A stretch of DNA of 25,580 nucleotides from Cylindrodendrum hubeiense. Its lineage: Eukaryota; Ascomycota; Sordariomycetes; Hypocreales; Nectriaceae. Below the pieces are notes generated by a model. That model worked only from the letters and a program-made list of their open reading frames with translations, ran no database searches and was not told the DNA's origin. This document shows, in pieces, positions 10,361 to 21,570 of the stretch; within the stretch, counting starts at the first letter, position 1, and the number at the start of each line of letters is the position of its first letter. The position numbers and the translations under genes are program-made. Location: assembly GCA_014621425.1 (NCBI GenBank), contig JAANBB010000512.1, forward strand, positions 1 to 25,580, given 5' to 3'.

Positions 10361-10407
10361 CCTTGCACCTTGCTCCAGCACCTTGCACCTTGCTCCAGCG
10401 CCTTGCA
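10361..10407. repeat. 20-bp tandem repeat, about 2.4 copies
   Basis: The unit CCTTGCACCTTGCTCCAGCA at 10361-10380 is repeated at 10381-10400 with one change in the last base, and a partial third copy follows. Each unit itself contains two CCTTGC cores, which suggests growth by slippage. Confidence 0.9.
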
Positions 10408-10608
10408 CACACGCACAATAGTCGATACATGATACATGATGCGCGATACAGGGCCTGACCTCTTGGAGGTGCAGGTGTAGCCCGTATCTAAATCCGGGTT
10501 GCAGGTACTGCTTCCACGCTGCGAGGCGGCACTATTTTCCCAAGAGTCGTGATGCGAGGCAATGGCCAAACCCGTGACAAACTCCCACGGTACCATGGGG
10601 GAAGAAAA

Positions 10609-10628
10609 GCTGCTGCTGCTGCTGCTGC
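10609..10628. repeat. GCT trinucleotide run, six to seven units
   Basis: A pure GCT run. On the minus strand it reads as polySer or polyGln depending on frame, inside open frames that are otherwise not convincing. Confidence 0.9.
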
Positions 10629-10925
10629 GAGCCATCAGGCCGGCAGTGCGGTGCAGCTCCGTGCACTACTGTACAGCGCACGACAGGCGCAGTGCACTGC
10701 AGCGTGCACTCGAGTTCTGAAATAATCCCGCAGAACCGGCCTGAGTCCCATCTATTTCCGTCGCCTGCCGCATGCCCATTGGGTGCCGCATGCCATGCTG
10801 CTACGCTTCCTGCTCCTGTGCGTGTGGGCTGCGACCGCGAGCGAGCGAGAGAGAGAGAGAGCGCGCGACCGCCTGTGTGTCTGAGCCTGGCCCGGTGGTG
10901 GTTGGGCGGCCACGCACGCCTCCAG

Positions 10926-10949
10926 TGGGAACATGGGAACATGGGAACA
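10926..10949. repeat. 8-bp tandem repeat TGGGAACA, three perfect copies
   Basis: Three exact copies in a row at 10926-10933, 10934-10941 and 10942-10949. A GA-rich run lies nearby at about 10840-10861. Confidence 0.9.
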
Positions 10950-11621
10950 ATCCGCTGCGGCTGGCGGGCTCTGACGGGCCTCCAGGCTGGTTTAGGGCAC
11001 CTCACATGGCCGTCTGGGGGGTCCCGCTGGTCCACTAACGGCATGGCGCCATGGCCAGCAGCCAGCACCACAGGGAACGTGGCGCGCCAGGGACAGCCGA
11101 GGGTTCAAGTCCCTCCACTGGCCGGGGGGCTGATTGCCAGGGCACTTGGCCAGGGGCCGTGCCACCAGCCGACCCAGCGTGGCCCGCCCCTGGAGCTAGG
11201 AGAGCCTGACGATCATGACCCACCAGCCAAACCAGGGCCAAGACTCCAAGTGAGGCTTTGGGGCTTTGTAAGAGACGGGGCCCAACCGACCCAGGACCGG
11301 GAGTCGTTCAATGGCTGACTGGCTAACTGGCTAACTGGCGGACAGCTCATCGTCGTGAATCCGCCATGAATCCGCCATGCAGTACTAGCCACCATTACTA
11401 GCAATGCTACCGGCCTGCCATGTAAGCATCCTGCTCGAGCCCGGCCCTCATTTTCAGACCGCTGGGGATTGGTTGGTGGTTGCATCGGCCACGCACGGCA
11501 TCGCGGTCGGTCTTTCAGATGGCCGCATACGGGCCGGCAAACGGGATTGAATTGTCCTCTCGTTGTTGCTGCCGGCACGCAGTCGGTTCATCCAGGCGAA
11601 GCATGACATTGGGCGTCGCGC

Positions 11622-11681
11622 GTTCCTGAACCTGTTCCTGAATCTGTTCCTGATCCGGTTCCTGATCCGGTTCCTGCTCGT
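11622..11681. repeat. 12-bp minisatellite, five copies (GTTCCTGANCNN)
   Basis: Five consecutive 12-base units share GTTCCTG; the third and fourth are identical (GTTCCTGATCCG). The period is a multiple of three, so every frame across it stays open. On the minus strand one frame gives repeated Gln-Glu-x-x tetrapeptides and another gives Asn-Arg-Ile/Phe-Arg. No known repeat protein is matched. Confidence 0.9.
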
Positions 11682-13338
11682 GGCCGTGGCCCACGCCAGA
11701 CCTCCTCTGGCCGTTTGTACCTTGCATCTCATTCCAAAACACTCGCCCAATGGCCCCAATCCGCTCGACTCAAACAGATCAGGTACCGAAGACATTCCCC
11801 GACTCAGCCAATTCAAAGTCCCAGCCCATCACCGCGCAGTGGCCATCAGATCAGATCAGCCTCCCCTCCGCCCCATCACCCCCTCACATCTGCCACCACG
11901 TCAAAGAATCGGAACTCCGCCAACGAGGATCCCAGCCCAAAGGTCTCAGACACGCCTACATGCCGTCGGTGAGCGAAAGCACAGATGTGTGGATGGGCTT
12001 GGCCAAAGATCCAAGACAAGATAGGCCACGACACGCTCAACCATCCATCTGTAAGAGAAGGAAAAAAGTAATATTTCCAGCCGCCGCCAATAGACGGAAA
12101 AAAAGAATACCTGGGCGCGGTTCATGTAGCCATCCGTGCGCGCCATGGCTAGACCGGCATCGTGTGCTTGTCATGTCGTCCCGCCCAACATTGGCGTCCG
12201 GGGTACGTTGACAGTTCGCGTCCTTGAAAGAACCGAACTGCAAGGGAGAATCAGAATCAGACTCCAATGGACTGGAATGCAGCGTGATGGAGACGACCCG
12301 AGGCACATCGTCGTCATCGCCAGCCGTTATCAAACCACCAGGGCACGTTGACGGCGGCCTGCCCCTCCCCCGCTGCCTCATCTTGTCTCGTCTTGTCTCT
12401 CTTTCGCTTGTGACTGCGGTCTAGATGGGCCAGGGGATGACAGGAGAAACATGCTACCATTACGACTCTCGCCTTTCCCAAACCTCCACTGCACGCCCCC
12501 CACGATGAGGGACGCGGAGATAATCGTATGGGCCGAGGCAGGGCACCACTGACTGCCGTCCGTATCTCGGGTCCCCAACTAAATACATCATCCATGAACG
12601 ACGGCCCGTCACGCAATCCACATGGCCTCCCACCGTAATCGTCACACAAAACTCAGTTGAATCGTTTCGTGGGGCCTCGAGGTACATGGCAGGACTCGCA
12701 TACGGTATATTAGTAGACAGACGGTGGGCCAGGAATAATGGCCCCGCCAAGCATCGGTCGGCATGCCCGTCACGGCCAACTACGCCGGTTTCCAAATAAC
12801 GCTCCGAACCATGGCCCGACCGCTTCTTGGTGTGGGCGGCGGCAATGTCGGTAGATGAATGATTAGTCGATAAACCGACCGATAGATGAACTACCCGTCG
12901 GCAAGTCGAATCCTGACAGGACTGACAGGACTGGCAGAAGCAAACGTTGAACGGTGGGACGAACCCACGTTGAGGAGCCAAAAATGGATTACTGAGCGGG
13001 CAACAAAAAAGAAAGCTGCCGCATGCCAATCTGGGGATTCCTTTTCCAGGTGACATCGCGTTGCTTTTTTTCTCCTCTCTCACTTGTTTCCTGTGTGTCT
13101 TGCTTGCGGGTGGTTTTCTTTTTTTTGCACACACCGGGATGCAGGCGATCACGCTCTCCGCTTTGTTCTGCGGACGCGATACGATGCGATGCGGTGGGTA
13201 TGATGGCGAGATAGCTACGGGAGCGCGGCAAGGGAAGGGAAGGGAAGTCGCGCGGCGCGCTGCACCGCAACGGAACGGCCTAGGTCGTTTGCATGTCACT
13301 CGCCCGCGCATTCGCATCGCATATGGCGATTTGATGGT

Positions 13339-13382
13339 CGCCCATCCACTCGCCCATCCACTCGTCCATCCACCCGCCCACC
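13339..13382. repeat. 12-bp minisatellite, about 3.7 copies (CGCCCATCCACT)
   Basis: Units at 13339-13350 and 13351-13362 are identical, the third (13363-13374) differs at two bases, and a partial fourth follows. On the minus strand it reads as Gly-Trp-Ala/Thr-Ser repeats within a long but unconvincing frame. Confidence 0.9.
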
Positions 13383-13564
13383 GTCTTTTGGTTGTAGTCC
13401 GTATGGAGCGCCGATACAAGACGGCCCGTCGCCGACTTACCCAACTGGGTAGGTATTTGCAGCGAGTTGCCATGGATGACCTAGTCCCGGCGGATCCTCA
13501 AAGCCCCGAGCAGTTGTGTGCCAACCTCATCTCATCTTAAGTTGCCCGTCCCTAGCCGTATCCG

Positions 13565-13580
13565 TACTTCGTACTTCGTA
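13565..13580. repeat. Two overlapping TACTTCGTA motifs
   Basis: TACTTCGTA occurs at 13565-13573 and again at 13572-13580, sharing two bases. They belong to the TACNNNGTA set spread over 13.5-17.0 kb. Confidence 0.8.
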
Positions 13581-13704
13581 CATAGATGGTTGCCGTCGCT
13601 TATTCATCGTTCGTGATGAGCGAGGCCTTGTCGAGCGAGCCCCGATACCCCGGTCCCCTTCCCCCTCCCCTAGCCCAGCCAAGCCAGCCCAACCCGTCCG
13701 GTTC

Positions 13705-13716
13705 TACTACGTAGTA
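13705..13716. repeat. 12-bp perfect palindrome TACTACGTAGTA (copy 1)
   Basis: This perfect palindrome is identical to the one at 17010-17021. A related TACGGAGTA lies about 90 bases downstream at 13807-13815. Confidence 0.85.
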
Positions 13717-15313
13717 TATTTGCTGGGCAGACTGTTGAGAGCTAAACTAGCGACTCTGCCACGAGCATGGGAGACTATCTGCCGGTGCAGTTTAGTCGCA
13801 CTCAACTACGGAGTAGCCATGGCCGAGCAGCTTGTGGCACTGGATGTGGCGTCTGCCAGACCCCGTCTCAGCTCCCATGGTCAACCAAATGGTCAACTAG
13901 CCATTGGCCACGCAAAGTCACTGCCGCGCTGTGGTTGGCCTCGACGGCGTTGGCGTTCCCGTTCCGGCCCAGTTTGCGACGGCAGGGCTTGGTGCGAGAC
14001 AAAATGCGAAAAAGACTCGGCCAAGCTAAAGACTGGTTCCTGGGTTATCGACGGGCGAGCATTGTGCCGACATCTAGACTGCGGTCGACACGTTTATCAT
14101 GTAGGTTGGCATGTGAGTAGTGCGTGCTCCGTATTGATGATGATGATGAAATCACATCTCTGCGGGAAGTGTGTGCATAGAGTTAGTACACTGGACTTCG
14201 TTCCTCGACCCTTGGCTCTTTTTGTTCCAATTCCGTGCCTGGTTCCTGGCCTGGTTCACACCACCGCCAACCATGTCCACCTTGACATGCAGCGCCCAGC
14301 ACGCCCCTTGTCCCCCTTGCCCCCCCTGCCCTTCTGGCTCTCTCACCTGGCTCGGCGAACGGCCGGGGAGCTCGAGACTGACATGATATCAACTTCGCTG
14401 CCCCCGACGGTCTGGCGGATATTTCACGGGTCAGACACCGAGCCCCGTGCGTCGCAGCGCAGACCGCCATCTAGAATGGTGGACATTGGACGTGTTTCCC
14501 CCATACAAGTAACAGGCAGCCGTGGAAGGGCAGAGCAGATCCCGGCGAGGAGCGTCGCCTACGAGACACCGATCCGCGCCGATCCGCACGGCGGGACCAC
14601 GCGAGAGAGGGGACTCGGGCGCTTTCGGTGCGAGAGAGACAAGCCGACACGGGGCTTGGCCATGATGTGGTGCGATCGATCGGATCTCACCGTTTCTCCG
14701 TCTGATCAGCGTCAATCAGCAGCTGTCAGTGCCAGCGCCAGCGTCTTGTCGGAGATGGCACGCTGCGACGGCCCTGGTTTGAGGTCGCATCTCGTGGCGA
14801 GGGCCGAGGGATCATCAGTGTTGAAATTGGCCTCGCTTGCAAGTCCCCGGGGCAGCTCGGCCATGTCTGTCACATAGTACACATTTACGGTTGCATTCTC
14901 GTCCGATCTTGATTTCACAACCTGCCAGTCCGTCCTATGTGCGGCGGGCTATTTTACATGGGACCAAACGAAACGAACGCCAAGGCCCAGCACCCCTGGC
15001 TCGCTGGCTGGGCTGTCCAGCATCAGGACCAAGAATGCCATCCCTTCGCTTATTACAGTAACTGCTTGGGTCCGCCGCTGGTTCGAAGTAGACGAGCTGG
15101 GTGTTTCGCTCGGGCCACTTCCTCCTGAATGGCGGCGGCCACGCGCAGATGGGGGCGCTGACGGCCCTATCTTGTGACGGGACGGCTCACGTCCGATCTT
15201 ATTTAGCTCCCATGGCTCGTCGACGCCCTGGCCACCGCTTGATTCTCGGCCTGCTCGTTTCCCAACTTAGTAAGCCTCCCATTCCCGTCCCATGTCCCGC
15301 CGACGACCTCCTA

Positions 15314-15323
15314 TGTACGTACA
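15314..15323. repeat. 10-bp palindrome TGTACGTACA beside a CA run
   Basis: A perfect palindrome followed immediately by a short CA run. It shares the TACGTA core with the 12-bp palindromes. Confidence 0.7.
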
Positions 15324-15826
15324 CACACACGATGCCGCATACCTACCTAGCACGTACTACGCAGAGAAACTCCACTCCAGCCGTTGCGTTCCCCTCTTCT
15401 CCGGCGCTCAACAAGTGCACGCGGCAGAGGGACGAGGAGCAGAATACGCCTTGAAGCCACCATGCCAAAGCTCCCCTCCACATGCGTGTGCCCTGTCGGC
15501 GAAAAACGTGGGCGGGATTTCTGTCCTCATGACCGCCGGCCGGTGTGTGCGGGCTGGGTTTGGCTTGCCAGGGCTTCAGGCCTCCCTCCAGGGGCGAGTG
15601 CTGCGAGTGGGGAAAACGGGCGAGGCTACGGGTAAAACTAGAGTCAACGGCCCCGTCGCTGGCCGGTGAGTGTGTGCGCTACTGAGGCAATGAGGGCCGC
15701 CATGAGAAGTGTGTGTGGGTGAGTGAGGAGTGCAGTGAGTTCAGTGTGTGAGGAGCGTGTTAGTGCGCGATACACCGCTTCTTTGCGTGCGAGTGCAGGT
15801 GGCCCAGCCTCTCCGCCTCTCAACCT

Positions 15827-15863
15827 CACCACCACTACCACCACCACCACCACCACCATCACC
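15827..15863. repeat. CAC trinucleotide microsatellite
   Basis: An almost pure CAC/ACC run with two interruptions. It reads as polyThr or polyPro on + and Gly/Val-rich on -, generating spurious low-complexity frames in several registers. Confidence 0.9.
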
Positions 15864-17009
15864 GCCAACCACCAACCCCCCCTTCCACCCCCAACGCCCA
15901 GAACCACACCCAGAACCACCCGTTACCCCATCCAATACTAGGCCCCGAGTGCCTCTCGAGACCCAAAAGATGGTGTTGACCACTGAAACCGGGCCGCTTG
16001 GCACAGGCACATCTCAGCTGGGAATGGCCCATCGCTCTCTTCCCATGACCCGTCACCCCCCCTCCCCGTCCCCTCCCCGTGCTCCTGATGCAAGGCACCC
16101 TGCCGCTGCTACTGATGCTATTGATGCTACTGCGACTTCGTGCTGCCGCTACTGTATGATGATGATCCCCAAAACCTGCGAGGAGCAGAGGCTGGTCTGC
16201 CTCTTAGACCCGGATGGGTTTGGCTTGGCCCTCTTTTTGCGTGGCAACTCCATCGTCGCCATCGCCGCCCTCGTCGTCCATACTGCAATGGGCTCTCGCT
16301 TCACATCACGGCCTCCTCACTGGTCCAGCCCACGACGAACACCCAACATCACCCTCCTCCTCCTCCGTATCACAGTCGTCGCTGTCACCCCCCCTCCCCT
16401 TGCCTCCCTCCCACCCGACCACAATGACTTGCAGCTGCAACCCCGCTTCTCGGCCTGCACCTCACCCGAATCAGCTGTCTGCGATCCGTCATGGGCCCCT
16501 TCTTTCGCCCTTGATGTCCATCACATTGTCCGCCAACGGCCTGACGTTCGTCCCCAAGTGGCCGTCGGTGGGCTGTCTAAACCCAGAGCGGCGTGAGGCT
16601 GAAGCCAAGTTTAATTGCGCTCGACACTCTTGCCATGATGGAATGTTGGGATGTGTGATATCCAATTCATCGTCAGCACTCTCCTTGTTACCGGTGCCGC
16701 CCTATCCACCAGGGTGCCGGAGGATGAGGAAGAGGGGTTGCAATTGAGACAACACTCAACGGCACATGGCCCAGCGCGTCAGCCCTCGACCCGTCGACAC
16801 CATAGAAGTGCTTGCATAATAGGAACTTTGGTGAGTGGGTTTGAGTAGGTTGAGATCCGTCTCCAAGCACGAGATGGAAAACGGAACCCGGACGTTGCAC
16901 TCCTCAGACCTCAGACAGAGAGCCGGTGATAACCAGGACATGGTCCAGATAACGCTGAAGCATCCCGTATCAATGTCTCGACCTTAATCCAGCCAGCTGA
17001 CGTCGTACA

Positions 17010-17021
17010 TACTACGTAGTA
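17010..17021. repeat. 12-bp perfect palindrome TACTACGTAGTA (copy 2)
   Basis: Identical to the palindrome at 13705-13716. It is flanked by GTACA and CATG and lies next to a CRE-like TGACGTC at 16998-17004. Confidence 0.85.
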
Positions 17022-18654
17022 CATGTTGCATCAGCCGCTGCATGGCTTTGGAAACAAGGACCATGACATGGCGCTTACATGCCTGGGGAATCCCGGCTTC
17101 AGAATCCCACAGACATTGCGCTAGCAACACCACACTAACAACCAACTGCCTCGATCCCTCATGGCGGTGCTACGGCAGGCAATGCCTCCTCATCCATTAT
17201 GCTTGGAGTTTGTAATCACCCATCTTGGGCTACTCCGAGCGCTGAAGAGCGAACACCCCGCTCAGATCCTCTCCACACCTCAATCTTGCAGGTCTGGACC
17301 ACGCAGGTGGTGCTATGTCTGGAATCTCAACCCAAAAACCGTCGTCATCAGATAAAGAGCACCTCCACTCGTCCCGCTTCTTCCCCCGCCGACTCAAACC
17401 GCACCCCTACTGCGCGGGATCTACCTCCCATCGTGAACAAGCTCCCGGCGCGGGCATGCTCACCGTCTTCGGAATGCCCGATCTTTCCATCATCCCTTGC
17501 ACTGCCAGCGGGCGTAGTGCACCATATCCCAAGTGTTTGATCCTCTCTTAGCGAGCTCTCCTCGCGTCAGCATAACCGCGTCGAAAGAACATCGCGCCGA
17601 TGCTTCGATGCTCGATAATGCGGGTGGCCGATTGCGTCCGAGACCTGCACCCCCATTCACAGGTCTCACAAGATGGGTCACGTTCAACCCTGAATGACAA
17701 TGATAATTTCCATCTCTCTCTGTCGACATGACGCTAGAAATTCCAAAGGGTACAGAACGGTCTGAGAGTACATGAGAGAAGCAGCACAACGGAAAGCCTG
17801 TCCTTGCCAACCGCAAATGTCAGCTGGCCTAGACTGCCAGACGGCGGCAAAGGCAGTTCTGTGTAACTGTGTTGATGTGCATCAGAAGCCTGCCGCTTTG
17901 CCTGTCCCACTTGGGTGAAATCCTTCCATGTGTTCTATCGCCGGGCTTGCCGCCGTTCAAGCTAGCTGCAGCCGCAAACCGTCAAGCTTGCGGACCCAGC
18001 CTCCTGCTTCAGACCACCTCTCTCATGCTCGTCGTCGCAAATGGCAACGAGCCCCGATTCTTTTCCCGCGTGGGAAGAAAAAAGGGACTCCAAACTGCGG
18101 GCGGTCTCCCATGAACCGGGGCGGCTAACAGGGAAGAACCCTGTGGGGAGCGATTAGCGACCTGGTCCATGGGCTGTCTGGGTAGCTAAGCTCGGCCTGG
18201 TATAGCCCAGGCTGGGGAGCGTAGGCGATTGGCACGTTTCCGCCCTTTCTGAGTGGTGTTTGAGACTCGAAACTGGGCCATTTGAGATTTCTTGAGACGA
18301 CCAGGCTTACTTCGAGGGCGGACCAGCTGTGTCTCTCGAGACGTCATACCGCCAGGGCGAAAAGACATAGCCGGTCATCAATCTCTAACTAACAACATGG
18401 ACGCGTCGAGGTAAGGACGAGGCACAGCATTCCAACGCGTCCTCGCGGTCCATCTGCCTCCACTGCGCTGCGCCCGGCCGTCTGGGCGGCCAATGGGCGC
18501 GGTACACAGTAGCATACAGCACCACCACGGGCATCGCGATACTGCGTTGGGAGGAGCTGAAGCTGCCAGTTGCTACGCAGTAATCCACCTCGCCCAAGGC
18601 AGTCATGTAGGATGTAGATGCGAGGTGCAAGCTGCACTGCGCTGCACTGCACAA

Positions 18655-18693
18655 GCACACGCACACGCACATACACACGCACATACACACGCA
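18655..18693. repeat. CA-rich microsatellite with a 12-bp higher-order period
   Basis: A CA run regularly interrupted as ACACGCACATAC, giving a 12-base unit repeated about three times. Confidence 0.85.
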
Positions 18694-19929
18694 GCACGCC
18701 GTCTCCTTGCCTCGACCTTATTGCCATGGCCAATTACACGGCCACAACACTATGCTCGGACTTCACGATGCACTCATCCTCACCTCGCAGCACGCGTTGG
18801 TCCAATCCAGCAGGGCCACACCATAACTAATAACAATAACACCAAAACACCAAAGGCTCCATGTTCAACCCCGCAGGTGCTGGGACCGAAGGGCGGTGTC
18901 GGATTACGCCTCGGCTTCGCCCAGGCTCCCTTTCTCTTTGTCAGAGCCATTGTCTCTCAGGCTCAAATGCCAACGCAGATGCCGGGGTGAGACGGCACAA
19001 GACAAATCAATGCACTCCGGAAGGAATCCCAAGCGGTCGCGAAAGGGGGAAAACGAACACCCCTCCTCCCTCCCGCGCCGGGCTGCTGTGACGGGGCCGG
19101 GATGCTCTGGCAAATCACCTCCAGCGAGGCCGTCTGCAAGCCGCGGGTGGTGCCAGCGGATGGATGCATGGAAGGCTCAGTGGCGTCCCTTGGTCGGCCA
19201 GGCCGTTGGCCGTCTTGCTGGGTGTCGTTCGTTGCGGACAGAAGCAGCCGGGCTTATTCGCCTCCCGCTGGGTTGGGACCGCCTCACTCTCCCGGTGCCG
19301 CGGATTAGGAGGGTTGGCAGACTGGTTGATGACCTGGCAGTGTGATATTGGGGTGATATTGGACATGGTTTCCATCGATACTATTAGGGCTGAGACGGAG
19401 GGCCTCGGATGCGGCCGTGTGTTCGTCGTGGAAGGGTTGGCTGTCTATCTGGAGCAATTCGTTGGTTGGAGCGCAGAGCCCGTCAGCCAGTAGCTCGAGC
19501 TCGCAGCGAGGTCACGAAACATGGCCTGGCCGTCAGGCATCAAACCGCTCGACGCCAATCATCCCCGCGCACCGGCAATCTCTCGATGGCGCCGGCTCGT
19601 CGTCCTTCAATCAACCAAGATTGAATCGATTGCCTCTCGAACGATGAAAAATTAATGCAAAAACTGGCATCCTTGCACGCCGCGTCCAGCACCTGCGCAC
19701 GCGAGTCAACGAACCCCAGCCACCCAGCCACCACGAACCTCCCTTAGCAGATGCAGCAGATGCAACGTCCCCCTCATCGTCGACAGTAGTTCTCACCCAC
19801 TCCGGCCCAAGCGTGTTTCATCATATTCTCTCAACTCGGAGCCAGACACGTGTGCCACACACCTCGCCACCTAAACGGAGACTTTTGAGCTTTTTCCTTT
19901 CTTTTTTCTGGGCCGCCTTGTTGCCTGCC

Positions 19930-20211
19930 ATGTCCACCAAGCCGACCAAAGCCTACCAGGCCTACCAAGTGCAGATGGCCTCGTTCTGGGTGGCCTCGGA
20001 TGCCGACGGCTGTGTCAAATCGTGTCCCTGTCCTGGCTGGGCTCCGCGCGGCTGCGCATTAGTAGACCTTAGAGATCCTTTTAATGCCACCATCTACGCC
20101 CGAATGGCTTCTAGAGCCTGGGACTATGCAATCGCGCGATGCGATTGGATGGCATCAGAGCCTGTGCTGGGATATGATGCCCGGCATATTGAGTTGCCCG
20201 AGTGGCCGTAG
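19930..20211 (+). CDS. Possible small hypothetical protein (93 residues), or first exon of a longer gene
   Basis: The frame starts at an ATG in good fungal context (GCCATGTCC) after a pyrimidine-rich leader and ends at TAG. The first 44 codons are almost all C- or G-ending, like the confirmed genes. From about 20060 (TTA GTA GAC CTT) the bias weakens, so the true transcript may be spliced or the 3' half may be noncoding. The protein has five cysteines, including CVKSCPCPGW at residues 28-37 and CALVD further on. It has no signal peptide from this start and no recognised domain. It stands alone between the gene-poor block and the AT-rich spacer. I do not recognise the family. Confidence 0.4.
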   Translation: MSTKPTKAYQAYQVQMASFWVASDADGCVKSCPCPGWAPRGCALVDLRDPFNATIYARMASRAWDYAIARCDWMASEPVLGYDARHIELPEWP

Positions 20212-21570
20212 CTTCATCCCATCTGCAGCAACTGCTCAGAAGGATGCAAAAAATCTTCCCATTGACGCACGAATCCGGCAACTAAGGAACCAGTTTTCCT
20301 TAGCCGTCGTCATAGCTCACGGTAGGCCGTGGAAAACTTAAGATCCCCGATCTGTGGACAGCCTAGCCATGTCCACGATGCAACACACCGCCAGAGTCTG
20401 GCTATAGGGCCTTTGTTAATTCCAGGCAAGCCAAGACATGATGGAACGGCTCGCGATTCACCTCGGCTTTCCCGTGCCGGTGTGGTGAGCGCTTTAGTTG
20501 ACGAGGTGTTAGCACATCCGTGACTGCATCGGTCCTATTCTGTTTGAGTGTGCTTCGCCCGGGACTTGAGCGCGTTTCGTGACCTTTACTGTCTAGGGTA
20601 CGGGGTTTATTCCCGTGCAGGCATGGTAACCTGCAAAGGAATTCAGTCATGGATGTCTCGGTGGGGAGTTATCACTTGTGTTGATCTAGGGTAGGCTGTG
20701 CTTCAGTAAATCGTTGTAGGAAACATCGCATGAGAGACTCTGCTCTTGCGGCACGATTGATTTCTCTATCGGATTATTATGGGTTGGATTCACTATGGAG
20801 TGTTTTGAAGTCAAGCAGGAAAGTAAACTATTTCTCGTCTTGTAAGTATTTTATTTGGTCAAACATAAATGCTGTCCTATTTTGATTAACTAGAGAGCTA
20901 CGATTCAGAGACAAAAACACAACTTGTCACATTAGTAGGCGAGCTATTATGACTTACATCAACAAGTAAGATCCAGAATATCACAAATTTGAATCATTCT
21001 CACGCAAAAACATCTCAACTGCTAACTCCCAGTCTCGTAGTGGTGGATGTTATGTATGAGTATTCCTGTCGTACGCAGGAGAAACATTATGAACCCTAGC
21101 AACAACAAAATGTATTATGCCATGTAAATAAAAGATGCAAGAAATTATCATTATACCTATCTAGAATTTCCATGTTTTATCTGATATCTGGTGAGTGCGA
21201 ATAGCAAGAGGTGTGCCTGCAGCTATCACCACTCTTCCACATTCATAGCCCGGGATTGGACAGAACAGCCCCGAGAGACAGAAAGACAGAGAAATGAAAA
21301 ATACCAAAGCGAAACAACACCAGGTAGAATGAAGTAAAAAACCCCAAAAGGTGGAAAGGGATCGAACATGGATGCAAGGGCTGGGAACCGGTTCAGAGAA
21401 GTACCACTTGGCACCCCAATCTAGCTCAACAATGAACAGCTCTCGAATGCCACTAGATCCCACGACAACTGTCATGAGAATTTACATCTGTAGAGAGATA
21501 CCGCTTGTGATTTTTGGTACTCCTTAAACCCCGCAACGCTGGTTGCAGACGGCTCGATAAAACCATTAGA
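20212..21570. other. AT-richer spacer downstream of the amidoligase gene
   Basis: No gene is supported. Base composition becomes clearly richer in A and T from about 20650 to 21560. The part next to 21570 should hold the 3' UTR of the amidoligase gene. The minus-strand frame at 21161-21475 has no coding bias. No transposon termini or long repeats were noticed. Confidence 0.5.

Larger units (their letters stand above)
9130..19929. other. Gene-poor, repeat-rich region of about 10.8 kb
   Basis: No recognisable gene was found on either strand. The left end (9130 to about 9700) probably holds the promoter and 5' leader of the membrane-protein gene. The rest contains many microsatellites and minisatellites, short direct repeats and TACNNNGTA palindromes. 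Several long open frames occur (for example 9574-10635 on -, 12460-13473 on -, 13516-14877 on +, 15748-16596 on +). They overlap low-complexity repeats, have Arg/Pro/Ser/Cys-biased translations and show no domain, so they are not called. Small, fast-evolving or noncoding genes could be hidden here. Confidence 0.5.

Noticed and set aside
9574..10635. Minus-strand frame of 353 codons
   Set aside because: It runs through GCT, TTGACTGGAC and 20-bp repeats, and its Ser/Pro/His-rich composition follows the base composition.
11055..11125. Possible tRNA: GAGGG-TTCAAGT-CCCTC resembles a T-arm
   Set aside because: The upstream sequence gives no matching 7-bp acceptor stem, D-arm or anticodon arm at the right spacing.
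12460..13473. Long minus-strand frame of 337 codons
   Set aside because: It overlaps the 12-bp minisatellite, is rich in Arg, Ser and Cys without domain order, and shows no consistent third-position bias.
14712..14918. Minus-strand frame of 68 codons with protein-like composition
   Set aside because: It is too short, has no similarity I recognise, and no splice partner was found. It is kept only as a note under the 13516-14877 finding.
15748..16596. Plus-strand frame of about 280 codons with polyproline
   Set aside because: Most of it comes from the CAC microsatellite and C-rich DNA. The translation is low-complexity with no recognisable domain.
20590..20635. Hairpin ACGGG-GTTTATT-CCCGT resembling a T-arm
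   Set aside because: The loop lacks the TTCRA consensus and no cloverleaf can be folded around it.
20650..21560. AT-rich stretch considered as a RIP-mutated transposon
   Set aside because: No transposase remnants, terminal repeats or duplicated sequence were seen. The AT-richness is mild and fits a 3' intergenic spacer.
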